A stretch of DNA of 64,000 nucleotides from Diplonema papillatum (GCA_030068145.1 JAPJBO010000512.1:1-64000); one strand, 5' to 3'. Positions 52,177 through 61,800 are shown, numbered from the stretch's first letter. The notes: generated by a model from the sequence alone, not told the origin. Made by a program: numbers and translations.

Positions 52177-52179
<3 letters not shown>
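51917..52179 (+). repeat. SINE-A, tail replaced by (GA)n
   Basis: Ends CAAGCTGGC and runs straight into (GA)n. Confidence 0.85.

Positions 52180-52240
<61 letters not shown>
52180..52240. repeat. (GA)n, left flank of retroelement
   Basis: About 30 units with one AA interruption. Confidence 0.95.
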
Positions 52241-52245
<5 letters not shown>

Positions 52246-52363
52246 AATAGAGCATCTATTTGGTATCGGAAAGTAGGTGCGAGATCAGGCAAACCTTGTG
52301 CGCTAGCTTCGTTTAACCGTGAATCTAATAATCAGGGCTTACCCCACATTCTCGCTTTCATTT
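52241..52363 (+). repeat. split direct repeat A1
   Basis: Starts GTTTGAATAGAGCATCTATT. Confidence 0.9.
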
Positions 52364-52387
52364 TATTCCCATTCTCCCCAAGTAATA

Positions 52388-52585
52388 ATGCCGATCCGCA
52401 AGGATAGCCGCACGCGCCGGGCCGCGCTGAACCGTCGACGGGTGATGGATCCTGACTGGGCGGCTGCTGAGGAAGCGGCGGACGGGGCCACGCGGGAGTG
52501 GCGCATGTGGAACCCGTGCGAGCCCGGGGAGACGATGCACGCCCCTCCTCTTGCGGGAAAGGAAGGAAGGACCGGTCGCTGCTGA
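52388..52585 (+). CDS. ORF1 of the retroelement (65 codons), feeds RT by -1 frameshift
   Basis: ATG 25 bp inside A1, TGA at 52583. Basic start (RKDSRTRRAALNRRR, residues 4-18), then acidic/Ala-rich. No zinc knuckle, and far too short for a full Gag. Start chosen as the first ATG after A1. It overlaps ORF2 by 88 nt; its last codons include the slippery GGA AAG. Confidence 0.65.
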   Translation: MPIRKDSRTRRAALNRRRVMDPDWAAAEEAADGATREWRMWNPCEPGETMHAPPLAGKEGRTGRC

Positions 52586-54687
52586 GGACCGGCTTGGAAC
52601 GGTCGCCTGGGGGCTGGTCCCCCCCAGCCGACTCCGAACTTGAAGGACCTGGCGGGAGCATGACGACTGCTCTGCTCTCGTCGCCTGCTGACGATGGCGG
52701 AAAGCAGGAAGACCCGGGAAGCGCACCGACCAATGCTCCCGGGCACCACCCAGCTCGCCCCTCCTTCTGCGACAGTCGTTTCCCAACGCGACAGAAACCC
52801 TTGCCCGACGCCGGCTTTTTGCCTCGGCAGGTCAGGGGGTTGAAGTCGCGAAGGTCGAGACTGCTCAGGGGGAGGCAGCTTTTCCTGCGGCTCCACCCCC
52901 ACTTCTACGACCCCCCGACCGCAGTTCCCCTCGGCTACCTGCCACCGGAGACGAGGGGCCTCACTCCGGGAATCGGTGCCCCGAGATCGACGAGGCCGCT
53001 CGACGTCACGGCTGTGCCGCCGATCGATCTCCGCGGCCTCCGGAGCCTAGCTGGCCCCGGGGCCCGCTTGCACGGCCTGCTCGACCTCCTGACGGACGGA
53101 CACTCCTTCCGTCGGAAGTTGTTGGAAGTGCCTGTCCTGCCGGGTCGGAAGAGCGACGCATTTGCCCGGCATGCGGTGACGCTGGAAGGTGTCGGGTTTG
53201 TGGAGCGGGTTCCTCGGTCGCAGCCGCTGAAGTGCGTCCTGCCGGCATTCGCCGTCGAGAAGGGCGAGCAGCACTCGCGCGCCATCGTCGACGGCCGCCC
53301 GCTGAACGAGCTGATGGAGCCCCCGCCGAAGTTCAGCCTCTTGCGTGTCGACGAGGTCATCAAGAAGATGATGTCGAAGTCACACGCAGTCGTAGTTGAC
53401 CTGAAGTCCTACTTTTTCCAATTCCCAGTAGGACGGTCGACGTCGGCATTCTTCGGGCTTCGAACGAAGAGGCCGGACGGGGGCGTGGCCCTGTATCGGT
53501 GGCGCCGTCTGACGATGGGCTGGTCGTACTCGCCGGTGATTGCGCAGGACTCCGCACTCGTCGTCACGGAGCCTGCGAAGGACGACAGGGTCGTCTGGTA
53601 CGACGACTGGGCCCTCGTCGGTGACTGTCCGGACGCGCTTCGCGCAGTGCGCGACCGAGTCCTGCGACGCGCCCGCCAGGTGCGCATGACGGTCAACGAC
53701 GAGAAGTCCGTCCTCGAGCCCAGCTCGACGCCGGTTGTCTTGGGGGTCGAGTTTGACCTCGCGGCGAAGAGGTACCGACTGAAGCAGGAGTGGGCGAGGA
53801 AGGCGCACCTCCTCTTTTGCTCGGTCGGTTCGATGCAGATGACTTTGCGTGGCGTTTGGAAGGTCGTCGGAACCGCCATTTGGGCATGGACGGTGTGGGG
53901 CACGCCACTCTGCAGAGTGAGCCCGGTGCTTGCCTGGATGGGGACCCTGGCGCACCAAGTCCTGACCGGTTCCCTGGGCTGGGAGTCGCTGGTCCGCGTG
54001 AGCGACGACGTTCTTCCGTTCCTGGCTGGGGTGAGGCGGCGCCTGTCGGGCAATCGATGGGTCGTTTTCGACTCGAAGCAGCGGGACACCCTCGTGGAGG
54101 CGTGGTCCGACGCCAGCATGCAGGGATGGGCCTGGCTAGTGGGTTCCATGGCGATGTGGGGCCCATGGAGGGATGCACCGCAGCACATCTTCTTCGCCGA
54201 GCTTACGGCGGCCAAGTTTGCGGTTGCGTATGCGGCTTCGCGGTCTCCGCTGTCGACAATCAGAATATTTGTCGACAACTTGCCCGCCGTCAACTGCCTG
54301 AAGAACTGGAAGTCGAAGACCGAGCTCGGGAACCTCATCCTGTGCCAGGTGCGCGACGTCTTGGAGGAACACCAGTGTATCCTCGAGACTGTATGGGTCC
54401 CGACTGCTGAACAACTGGCAGACGTCTGGACACGGATCCATACAGGCGGGGTATCCGGCCGCCCCGGACCCCGTTCTGTGTTGCATGAGGTTCCTTACCT
54501 CGAAAGTTTTGTATTTGCGCTCCTGATAGCGCTGTTTTCTTTTTGCGAGACCCGGAGGCAGCGGGATCTCAGCTCATTGAGTTTCACGTCCAGGGATTTT
54601 TATTCCACATTCTCGCTTTCATTTCACCAACCCTGTGACAATTATCATCTTCACCGTTTCTGCCAACGCGACCTTTTCCGAGTTTGA
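52498..54687 (+). CDS. reverse transcriptase-RNase H (ORF2)
   Basis: Open for 729 codons from a GTG; real entry is probably by frameshift at 52561. Residues 1-210 are Pro/Arg-rich without a known domain. RT: RAIVDGRPLNE (about 263), motif A VVVDLKSYFF with D301, motif B LTMGWSYSPVIAQ (338-350), motif C YDDW (368-371, D369/D370). RNase H: D538 (WSDAS), E568 (AEL), D593 (VDN), D642 (LADVWT), all four acidic residues present. This order without integrase, the DIRS-like motif B, and the repeats place it with DIRS/Ngaro/VIPER elements. It converts element RNA to DNA. TGA at 54685-54687 lies across the B1/A2 boundary. No recombinase follows. Confidence 0.9.
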   Translation: MAHVEPVRARGDDARPSSCGKGRKDRSLLRTGLERSPGGWSPPADSELEGPGGSMTTALLSSPADDGGKQEDPGSAPTNAPGHHPARPSFCDSRFPTRQKPLPDAGFLPRQVRGLKSRRSRLLRGRQLFLRLHPHFYDPPTAVPLGYLPPETRGLTPGIGAPRSTRPLDVTAVPPIDLRGLRSLAGPGARLHGLLDLLTDGHSFRRKLLEVPVLPGRKSDAFARHAVTLEGVGFVERVPRSQPLKCVLPAFAVEKGEQHSRAIVDGRPLNELMEPPPKFSLLRVDEVIKKMMSKSHAVVVDLKSYFFQFPVGRSTSAFFGLRTKRPDGGVALYRWRRLTMGWSYSPVIAQDSALVVTEPAKDDRVVWYDDWALVGDCPDALRAVRDRVLRRARQVRMTVNDEKSVLEPSSTPVVLGVEFDLAAKRYRLKQEWARKAHLLFCSVGSMQMTLRGVWKVVGTAIWAWTVWGTPLCRVSPVLAWMGTLAHQVLTGSLGWESLVRVSDDVLPFLAGVRRRLSGNRWVVFDSKQRDTLVEAWSDASMQGWAWLVGSMAMWGPWRDAPQHIFFAELTAAKFAVAYAASRSPLSTIRIFVDNLPAVNCLKNWKSKTELGNLILCQVRDVLEEHQCILETVWVPTAEQLADVWTRIHTGGVSGRPGPRSVLHEVPYLESFVFALLIALFSFCETRRQRDLSSLSFTSRDFYSTFSLSFHQPCDNYHLHRFCQRDLFRV
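52555..52592 (+). promoter_or_regulatory. -1 ribosomal frameshift signal
   Basis: Heptamer G GGA AAG at 52555-52561 is in the X XXY YYZ phase of ORF1 (codons 57-58). Ten nt later comes the stem CCGGTC (52572-52577) / GACCGG (52587-52592) with a 9-nt loop that contains the ORF1 stop codon. A shift here enters ORF2 at codon 22, giving a fusion of about 766 residues. Confidence 0.7.
54605..54681 (+). repeat. split direct repeat B1
   Basis: 77 bp, CCACATTCTCGC to GACCTTTTCCGA; overlaps the end of ORF2. Confidence 0.9.
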
Positions 54688-54805
54688 AATAGAGCATCTA
54701 TTTAGTATCGGAAAGTAGGTGCGAGATCAGGCAAACCTTGTGCGCTAGCTTCGTTTAACCGTGAATCTAATAATCAGGGCTTACCCCACATTCTCGCTTT
54801 CATTT
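54682..54805 (+). repeat. split direct repeat A2
   Basis: Starts GTTTGAAATAGAGCATC; 124 bp. Confidence 0.9.
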
Positions 54806-54862
54806 CACCAACCCTGTGACAATTATCATCTTCACCGTTTCTGCCAACGCGACCTTTTCCGA
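54786..54862 (+). repeat. split direct repeat B2
   Basis: Identical to B1; overlaps A2 by 20 bp; followed by AGATAGAGAGAG. Confidence 0.9.
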
Positions 54863-55068
<206 letters not shown>

Positions 55069-55139
55069 CAGAGAGAGAGGGAGAGATCTGACGCACCGTT
55101 TCACCCATTCGTTTCTTCCCCGTGGAAGAATAACATTGG

Positions 55140-55393
55140 AAAAAAAAGAAGAAGAAAAAAGAAAAAGGCGGCTCCTGGTCCAGGAACGTGCCGGTCAACC
55201 ACAGCTTGCAAAGCTTGAGTCGGAGGCAGCACAGTGCCACAACCCCGTCCGCTCTGCCCTGCGGCTGACCGTCTCGACGAGCCTGTGTTCAGCGCGAGCG
55301 CCAAGCCCCAAGGTGCGCCAGGCCTTGATGCTTTAGTTTGGGAAATCGGTAGCCACTTGACCCGTAGGCCCGTGGCTCTGCAGTACCGCCGAA
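55140..55393. repeat. CPR repeat, copy 2
   Basis: Same A/G-rich left end and the same CAGTACCGCCGAA end as 23111-23372; one 10-bp difference near 55216. Confidence 0.8.
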
Positions 55394-55406
55394 GGATGGG
55401 CGGGGG

Positions 55407-55474
55407 GGAATCTTAGTTTCGTGTTCAGGCGCTACTGTGTCTCTCATGTGTTTGATGCTAGCATCAAGTCGAAG
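55407..55474 (+). repeat. TRI repeat, 5' part variant
   Basis: AATCTTAGTTTCGTGTTCAG as at 50203; H2 intact. Confidence 0.65.
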
Positions 55475-55644
55475 AAGGGGGGGGGGGGGGGGAGAATCGA
55501 CACGTAGATCCCAATTACGGGTGCTGTGTCAGTTGTTAAGCTCGCATTCCGCACCCAAGTTCAAGAAGGACTCGGGCGGCAGACCGGACTGTGGACGAGG
55601 GCGCGTGGTGGGCAGAGAGCAAACGTCGTCGGTGGCGAGCGCAG
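55475..55644. other. unassigned sequence
   Basis: No feature recognised. Confidence 0.4.
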
Positions 55645-55740
55645 TTTTTAGAGTTAAAGTTCGCTTGAGAATCCGGGATTTCAGAGTCTCCGGGTGACCT
55701 TTCGTCGAATGGGTTCTTGTAAGGCTAATATGGTACCCCC
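55645..55740 (-). repeat. HP6 repeat, c-like head
   Basis: Tail then AATGGGTTCTTGTAAGGCTA, ATATGGTACC. Confidence 0.7.
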
Positions 55741-55842
55741 GAAACCCCCGTATTGCGTAGTTCCTGCATCGTTCCTCTCCGAGGCAGTCTGGGCACAAGG
55801 AGGTGGGTTAGAAAGGATCCGGTGATCGTTCTTTGATTTTCT

Positions 55843-56085
55843 AGAGTGTAAGTTCACTTAGAGATCCGGTGTTCCGGGTGACCATAGTCGTAGAGGTTCC
55901 TTTAAGGTATCGTATACAAGTGTGCGTATCGAACCGTATCTGCGGTAGTGGCAGTATGTGTGCTTGTGCGTGTACTTTTGTTGCCTATTGCCGACTATTC
56001 GACTATTTTAGAGCGCAAGCTCGCTTAGGGATCCGGGGTTTTTATCTTTTTAGAGCGCGCCCTCATTTCCTACGTGTCTCGTCAC
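55843..56085 (-). repeat. HP6 repeat, head type a, plus second tail
   Basis: Tail at 55845-55892 lacks the loop; head to GCCGACTATTCGACTATTTT; another HP6 tail fragment starts at 56007. Confidence 0.65.
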
Positions 56086-56211
56086 TTCCGGGTTCTTGCG
56101 TATAAGTCGATCTTTGAGTGCGTGAGCCCCTCCGAAGAAAGGTCCATCACACTTTCCGGGTTCTTGCGACCGACACTTTTGCTGTCTGGGAGGAACTGCC
56201 CGTCGTGGGGA

Positions 56212-56470
56212 AATACTCAACGTAGCTGCTTTGACTCCGGGAATGGAAGGGAGGAAGTATAGAGGTAGAGGGGAAAATACAATACAAATACAATCTGATT
56301 TGTTCTTCGCTTACACCAGGACTTTTGACCTGTTGTATTTGTGTGATTAGTCCCGCATGACCTCACGTCCGTTCAACACGTGGTTCGGTAGTTACAGCAC
56401 TTAGGATCCCCTCGGTTCTTTGTCTGGCAGCTATTGTCGAGCATTTCCTTCCAAGCTGGCGCTTATGTAA
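56212..56470 (+). repeat. SINE-A with internal deletion
   Basis: Lacks CCGTGTGTTGTTTTCTCACT and CGTGTAGGGGTAG. Confidence 0.85.
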
Positions 56471-56592
56471 GAGTGTACACCCGCAAACAACGATTCCCTC
56501 TGTCCTGTCCACACGCTGCTCCGCACAGCCCGAGCAAGTAGGCAAGAACCTCGAGGGCGAGAGAGAGAGAGAGAGAGAGAAAGAGAGGAAGA
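56471..56592. other. unassigned sequence ending in (GA)n
   Basis: GA tract at 56559-56588 abuts the next SINE-A. Confidence 0.6.
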
Positions 56593-56893
56593 AATACTCG
56601 ACGTAGCTGCTTCGACTCCGAATGGTAGGGAGGAAATATAGAGGTAAGGGGCGAATACAATACAAACACAATCAGATTTGTTTCCACTTACACCACCGTG
56701 TGTTGTTTTCTCACTCAGAACTTTGATCTGTTGTGTTTGTGTGATTTGTCGTGTAGGGGTAGACCCGCATGACCTCACGTCCGTTCAACACGTGGTTCGG
56801 TAGTTACAGCACTTGAGATCCCTTCTGTTCTTTGTCGGGCAGCATCGTCGAGCATTTCCTTTCAAGCTGGCGCTTTTGTAAAAAAAAAAAAAA
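56593..56893 (+). repeat. SINE-A copy
   Basis: Full length; A13 tail. Confidence 0.9.
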
Positions 56894-56987
56894 CAAGTCA
56901 AAGGGGTGTGTGTGGTGGCCATGCCCTAGCTTTCCCAGGGCGGCCTAACCCACCCGCCAGCGCGTGGCAAAAAAAGAAGGAAAAACG

Positions 56988-57020
<33 letters not shown>

Positions 57021-57293
57021 CTCGCTCCGGACCGACGGTATTCCGACGCTGGGTTGAAATACCCAGCGTCGGTTTTCTGTTGAAAAGAGGAGAGGGAGAG
57101 GCCGCGATAAGCACTGTTGTTTCAGCAATATACGCGGCGATGTGGAGCGGGCGGTCATATACTTACTTAGGCGACCTAGTAAAAATCAGCAACCTTGGCT
57201 CGCGTAGCATCTTTAGACGAGGGCAGGGGTGGGGGGGTCAGCGCTCTTGTTCAGGATCAGCCACTTTGGCCAGATGGCCGGATAAACCAGACC
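56894..57293. other. unassigned sequence with hairpin
   Basis: T33 at 56988-57020. 57043-57072 is a perfect 12-bp stem CCGACGCTGGGT/ACCCAGCGTCGG with 6-nt loop, followed by TTTT. No gene. Confidence 0.45.
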
Positions 57294-57527
57294 CCCCTTC
57301 TACAGTGCACGCATGCAGTTGCCTTGGCGGCTGGGTGGTCAAATTCTCGAAAGGTGAAATGGTCAAAATTCCCTGCCAAAAAAGGGCCCACAAAATTTTT
57401 CCAAGTGTGGTATTCGGGGTATTTGGGCCCAAAAAAAAAATTTTCTTTTTCTGACCGCCCACCGTGGTGACCACCTTGGAGTGTCACAGGTAGCGTCTCC
57501 CCCTCCACAGTGAAAATAGCCTATGGG
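57294..57527. repeat. CGT repeat, copy 3
   Basis: As 47396-47620, with ACGCATG inserted after the left CAGTG. Confidence 0.8.
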
Positions 57528-57820
57528 GGGGTCAGCCGGCCGATGGATGGATGGATGGTTCTTAACAAGATGCCTGGGGGGGGGTTGCAAGAACGTGCTT
57601 GGAATGGGTATGTGCTCAACACCGCACTGGTCCCGTCTCCGCCCGTGTTTCGGTCCTTTAAGCCACGGACACATAAGGCGGACCATCATCAGCACGGAAC
57701 CTGAGTGTCTGCAGACAGGACTGCGGTGTGGGTCTGGTTTGTAAGGCGGCTGTTCGTAGCTCGTCACAGCCAGGACCACCAGCGCTACCAGAGCACAGGC
57801 GAATCTGTCACGGGGAGATT
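57528..57820. repeat. GATGGATGG stretch and GCR repeat
   Basis: 57530-57590 matches 18355-18405; 57585-57820 is an uninterrupted GCR copy. Confidence 0.75.
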
Positions 57821-57825
57821 GCACT

Positions 57826-58018
57826 ACATTGTCGCACTACATCGTTGCACTACATCGTTTGCACTACATCGCTGCACGACATCGTCGCACTACATCGTTG
57901 CACTGCATCGTTGCATGGTTGCCCTATGCCTACCATAGTGAGCAACGATCATGCAACGATGCAACGATGCAAAAAAAAAAGAAAAAATCCCATGATCCTG
58001 CAACGATGCAACGATGGT
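57826..58018. repeat. 12-13-bp GCACTACATCGTT repeats in inverted orientation
   Basis: About eight direct units to 57915, then the complement CAACGATGCAACGATGC at 57945-57975 and 57998-58015. GCATCGTTGCATG/CATGCAACGATGC can fold. Confidence 0.85.
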
Positions 58019-58433
58019 TAGGGATATGTGCGCAGGCTTGCACGGCTAGGCGCTTTGGTGGGGGGAAAATCTTAGTTAGTTAGTAGAGGGGGGGGAATAC
58101 TTTTAATTCTGCGTCGGGGGGGGCCGGAGATGCAGTAAGCGAAAGCGAACAAAAACTCAACAGAGAAGTGGTTTTCTAGGAGGAGGGTCTGAGGAAGGCG
58201 TTGTGGACCGTACAGATTGCGTCTCAGCTCAAAAAAGCAGGGACTTTGCGACTCGTCTGAGTGCGAGGAAGCTACGCCGTTCGGAGACTGAAAGATTTAA
58301 TCCAACGTAATCGGAGAAGATCGTAGGAGTTGCCAGTGGAGTGGTGTGACGAGGGTGGAGCCCAGCCTCAGCAACTGGAGCTTAACCTCTTATCGACCGG
58401 GCACCCCTCGACTTTTTTCCGGGGGTTTGGGTC
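58019..58433. other. unassigned sequence
   Basis: TRI 5' fragment at 58062-58078; a TIR-C-like GCCCAGCCTCAGCAACTGG at 58361. No gene. Confidence 0.4.
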
Positions 58434-58438
58434 TAAAT

Positions 58439-58723
58439 TGAGCCGGTCCACCCCATCGTCTAGCCATGCGTTCTGCTCCAATTCCCTCAGTAAACTGCAA
58501 GACTGTGATAGACTGCGATAGACTGCGATAGACTGCGATAGACTGTGATAGACTGTGATAGACTGTGATAGACTGTGATAGACTGTGATAGACTGTGATA
58601 GACTGTGATAGACTGTGATAGACTGTGATAGACTGTGATAGACTGTGATAGACTGTGATAGACTGTGATAGACTGTGATAGACAGAAGCATGCACTTCGA
58701 TGGGGGAGGGGTGGACCGGCTCA
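58439..58723. mobile_element. MITE-G with 10-bp internal array, perfect 5-bp TSD
   Basis: Ends TGAGCCGGTCCACCCC / GGGGTGGACCGGCTCA, flanked by TAAAT at 58434-58438 and 58724-58728. The interior 58501-58683 is about 18 copies of GACTGTGATA, expanded from the CTATCACGGTCTATCA motif seen once or twice in the other copies. Confidence 0.92.
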
Positions 58724-58789
58724 TAAATCCTGGTCATGTCAGGTTGGAACCTTGTCGACTCCTCGAGGGGGGGAGCGGGATTTCCGAGG

Positions 58790-58836
58790 TTCAAGGGCGG
58801 GAATAAAGAGATACGCTTTTCATTCCCGCCCTTGAA
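58790..58836. other. perfect 15-bp inverted repeat
   Basis: TTCAAGGGCGGGAAT, 17-nt loop, exact complement. Confidence 0.85.
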
Positions 58837-59247
58837 AGCTGTTTTTCGACACACTTATCCCAACTTTCTGGCATATCTAAGAAATGGGCTATTTAGCGAC
58901 CCCTGTGGAGGTCGCTGGTAGGTAAGGGGCTCAAAAGCTGGAGGGCTGTCAGGACAGCTATTCCCAGCAGTACTTTGCATAAGAAAATGCAGGTGTGCAC
59001 ACCTGTCAGAGCGAAAGTTCGCTTGACTTTTTTCTCTTTTGCTCGGGCGCGCTTTTTCATGCGCTTTTTGCGATGGAAAAAAACGCATCCGCTTTCTTTT
59101 TTTTTTTTTGTCAGTACTAAAGTACTTTTGGGAATATTGACACGAAGTGTGGCTCCTCGCTGGAAGACTTGTGCAGGTGAACTGATGGGGAAAACACTGT
59201 GACAACAGCCTCCAGGCGACCTCCCCATTCACCCCCACCTGCGGAAA
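58837..59247. other. unassigned sequence
   Basis: HP6 3' fragment at 59008. No gene. Confidence 0.4.
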
Positions 59248-59543
59248 AATACTCGACGTAGCTGCTTCGACTCCGAATGGTAGGGAGGAAATATAGAGGT
59301 AAGGGGCAAATACAATACAAACACAATCTGATTTGTTCTTCGCTTACACCACCGTGTGTTGTTTTCTCACTCAGGATTTTTTGACCTGTTGTGTTTGTGT
59401 GATTTGTCGTGTAGGGGTAGACCCGCATGACCTCACGTCCGTTCAACACGTGGTTCGGTAGTTACAGCACTTGGGATCCCTTCTGTTCTTTGTCGGGCAG
59501 CATCGTCGAGCATTTCCTTTCAAGCTGGCGCTTATGTAAAAAT
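59248..59543 (+). repeat. SINE-A copy
   Basis: Full length. Confidence 0.9.
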
Positions 59544-59722
59544 AAAAAGCACACTCGCCTAGTGTTGGATTCTCTGTCAAGTTTTACTTCTTCTCCGTTT
59601 TCTTTTCTCTTCCAGCGAGCACCCGTGGATACGATATTCTTTGGCTGTACATTTTGTACAATCAGTAGTTGGCGTGTCAGTTACACGCGGATTTTGGTCT
59701 TTTTCGTGTAGTGCACCCGCTT
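59544..59722. other. unassigned sequence
   Basis: No feature recognised. Confidence 0.4.
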
Positions 59723-60835
59723 TTTCAGAGTTAAAGTTCGCTTGAAATTCCAGAGGTTTAGGGTCTCCGTGTGACCGTTCATCGCGGGTTCTCATAGAGC
59801 AAGAAAGGGCTATGTGGTTACGGGTTGTATATTTAGTGCACGCTTTCGTTATGGGTTGTGGCTAGCCATGTCCGGGACTGTTTTCAAAAGTGACTGGGGC
59901 GCACTCTCTTTCACGCCAGTCCGGGACTGTTTTCAAAAGTGCCTAGGGCGCACTCTCTTTCACGCCAGTCCGGGACTGTTTTCAAAAGTGCCTAGGGCGC
60001 ACTCTCTTTCACGCCAGCTACTGAGGCTGGGCTCCGACGCTGGGGAAAAGCTTTCAAAAAGGTCGTCGAGAACTCTGACTTGCGCCGCTAAAGGAAGCGC
60101 TTACAGACGTGCGGTCAGGTATTTCGTACGCGAGACTCGCAAACCGGAAGTCTCAGACAACGGTGTCCTAGCAGGTCCTGGTGGAAGCCGCGTCTGGAAA
60201 GCAAAATGAAGCTTGGTGTCATGGGAAGTGGGGGGAAGCCCCCCCCCACCGGCATGTTTTAGAGTGAAAGATCACTTGGAGACACGGGGGTTTACAGTCT
60301 CCGGGTGATCATTGTCGTAAATGTATATTTAGTGCACGCTTTCGTTATGGGTTGTGGCTAGCCATGTCCGGGACTGTTTTCAAAAGTGAGGCTGGGCTCC
60401 GCCGCTGGGGAAAAGCTTTCAAAAAGTCGTCGAGAACCCTGCTAAAGGAAGCGCTTTCAGACGTGCGGTCAGGTATTTCGTACGCGAGACTCGCAAACCG
60501 GAAGTTTCAGACAACGGTGTCCTAGCAGGTCCTGGTGGAAGCCGCGTCTGGAAAGCAAAATGAAGCTTGGTGTCATGGGAAGTGGGGGTAAGAGGGGGTA
60601 ATTTCCTCCCCCGCACCGGCATGTTTTAGAGTGAAAGATCACTTGGAGACACGGGGGTTTACAGTCTCCGGGTGATCATTGTCGTAAATGGTTCCTTTAA
60701 GGATTTCGTATACTAGTGTGCGTATCGTACCTGCGGTAGTGGCAGTACGTGTGCTTGTACGTGTGTCTTAGTTGCCTATTGCCGACTATTTGACTTATTT
60801 TAGAGCGCGTTCTCGTTTCCTATGTGTCTTGACCT
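59723..60835. repeat. local duplication of an HP6-linked unit
   Basis: 59826-60322 and 60323-60690 are two copies of one block: TTTAGTGCACGCTTTCGTTA, GTCCGGGACTG, GAGACTCGCAAACCGGAAGT, GGTCCTGGTGGAAGCCGCG, HP6 tail. In the first, a 49-bp piece (GGGACTGTTTTCAAAAGTG..TTTCACGCCAGTCC) is tandemly repeated three times. HP6 tails lie at 59727, 60258 and 60625; the last is followed by head type a to 60835. Confidence 0.8.
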
Positions 60836-61513
60836 TTCCGGGGGTTTAGAGTGAAAAGTTCGCTTGAAGATCTTATGTTACGCGTATTACTCGTAGTTTG
60901 AAATGGGGAACCCGAGACTCCGCGGCGGGCAGAAAGTTTTTCGGTGTAAACAGATGTCTCACCCGTGGGTTTAAGCAGGCATGCAGACAGGAACGGAAGA
61001 CTCGCATCTCACCCACCTGCAAAGACAAGGTGTCCTTGCAGGGTCCTGGTAAATGACTTCGGGGAAAACAATGCGTCTTGTTTTACTATTTTACTTGTTT
61101 GCTAAAATGAGACAAGAAGCTTCATGTGAACAAAGTATTGTGTGGGGGGGAAGGGGCAGACAGAAGAGACTGGAGAACCCTGCCTTCTGTCTTTTTCTAC
61201 CACACCAAGTAGTTCGCTATCTTCTACAGAATGACATGCTTTTATTTTTTTTTGGGCATGAGTTGGCAAGGGGAAAGTGTTGCCGGGAAAGCGGCATGGG
61301 CGGTTGCCCTTTTTTTTTTTTTTTTTTTTTATGCCTTGGGCAGGGTATTAATTCAGAGGCTCCAGGGGTTTGCAGATATTGACCGTTTGTGGGGGGTGGT
61401 TCTGAGGCGGTTTGGCCAGCGCTTTCGTTTTGGTGGCTCGGTGCTGACACACCTCCGCAGCAGCTTTGTCCAAAGGTAACTGCGGCTTGGACCACATGGG
61501 TATGCCCTCCAGC
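60836..61513. other. unassigned sequence
   Basis: Poly(T) at 61312-61330. No gene recognised. Confidence 0.4.
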
Positions 61514-61594
61514 CAGGGCTTACGCTCCGTTTTCGGTCTCAGAGAAATTAACGTGTGGAAACCGACACGTTCCACACGTGGTGCGTAAGCCCTG
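61514..61594. mobile_element. MITE-H, 81-bp deletion derivative, perfect 8-bp TSD
   Basis: CAGGGCTTACGCTCC at the left, GTGCGTAAGCCCTG at the right; flanked by CCTCCAGC at 61506-61513 and 61595-61602. The left half equals that of 11603, the right half the common MITE-H end. Confidence 0.92.
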
Positions 61595-61684
61595 CCTCCA
61601 GCGCCCCGGGCTCCTGCGCGCGCACCGTGTAAATACCACCCCCCCCCCCCACCTACGTTTCCCGGAAACGCTGTGTTTTGCGTT

Positions 61685-61800
61685 TTTCCGACAATTTTTG
61701 ATTTTTATATATATATATATATATATTTTTCCCCGGTCACAACCCCGGTTTGCAGATCTAGACCGTTGGTCTAAATCTGCAACGTAAACCAATCCCCCTG
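61685..61800. repeat. HPR repeat, copy 2
   Basis: Stem TGCAGAT c TAGACC (gtt) GGTCTA a ATCTGCA; an (AT)n tract is inserted at 61707-61727. Confidence 0.65.

Larger units (their letters stand above)
52241..54862 (+). mobile_element. DIRS-order (Ngaro/VIPER-like) retroelement with split direct repeats
   Basis: 2622 bp. A1 52241-52363, B1 54605-54681, A2 54682-54805, B2 54786-54862. A1 and A2 differ by one A insertion and one G/A change; B1 and B2 are identical over 77 bp. A and B overlap by 20 bp (CCACATTCTCGCTTTCATTT). This A1-ORFs-B1-A2-B2 order is the split-direct-repeat layout of Ngaro and VIPER. The element lies in (GA)n on both sides and shows no TSD, as expected of recombinase-type integration. 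Near-identical repeats and open ORFs suggest a recent insertion. The tyrosine recombinase that such elements normally encode is missing. Confidence 0.85.

Noticed and set aside
53409..54338. 309-codon minus-strand ORF
   Set aside because: Antisense shadow of the RT-RNase H gene in GC-rich sequence.
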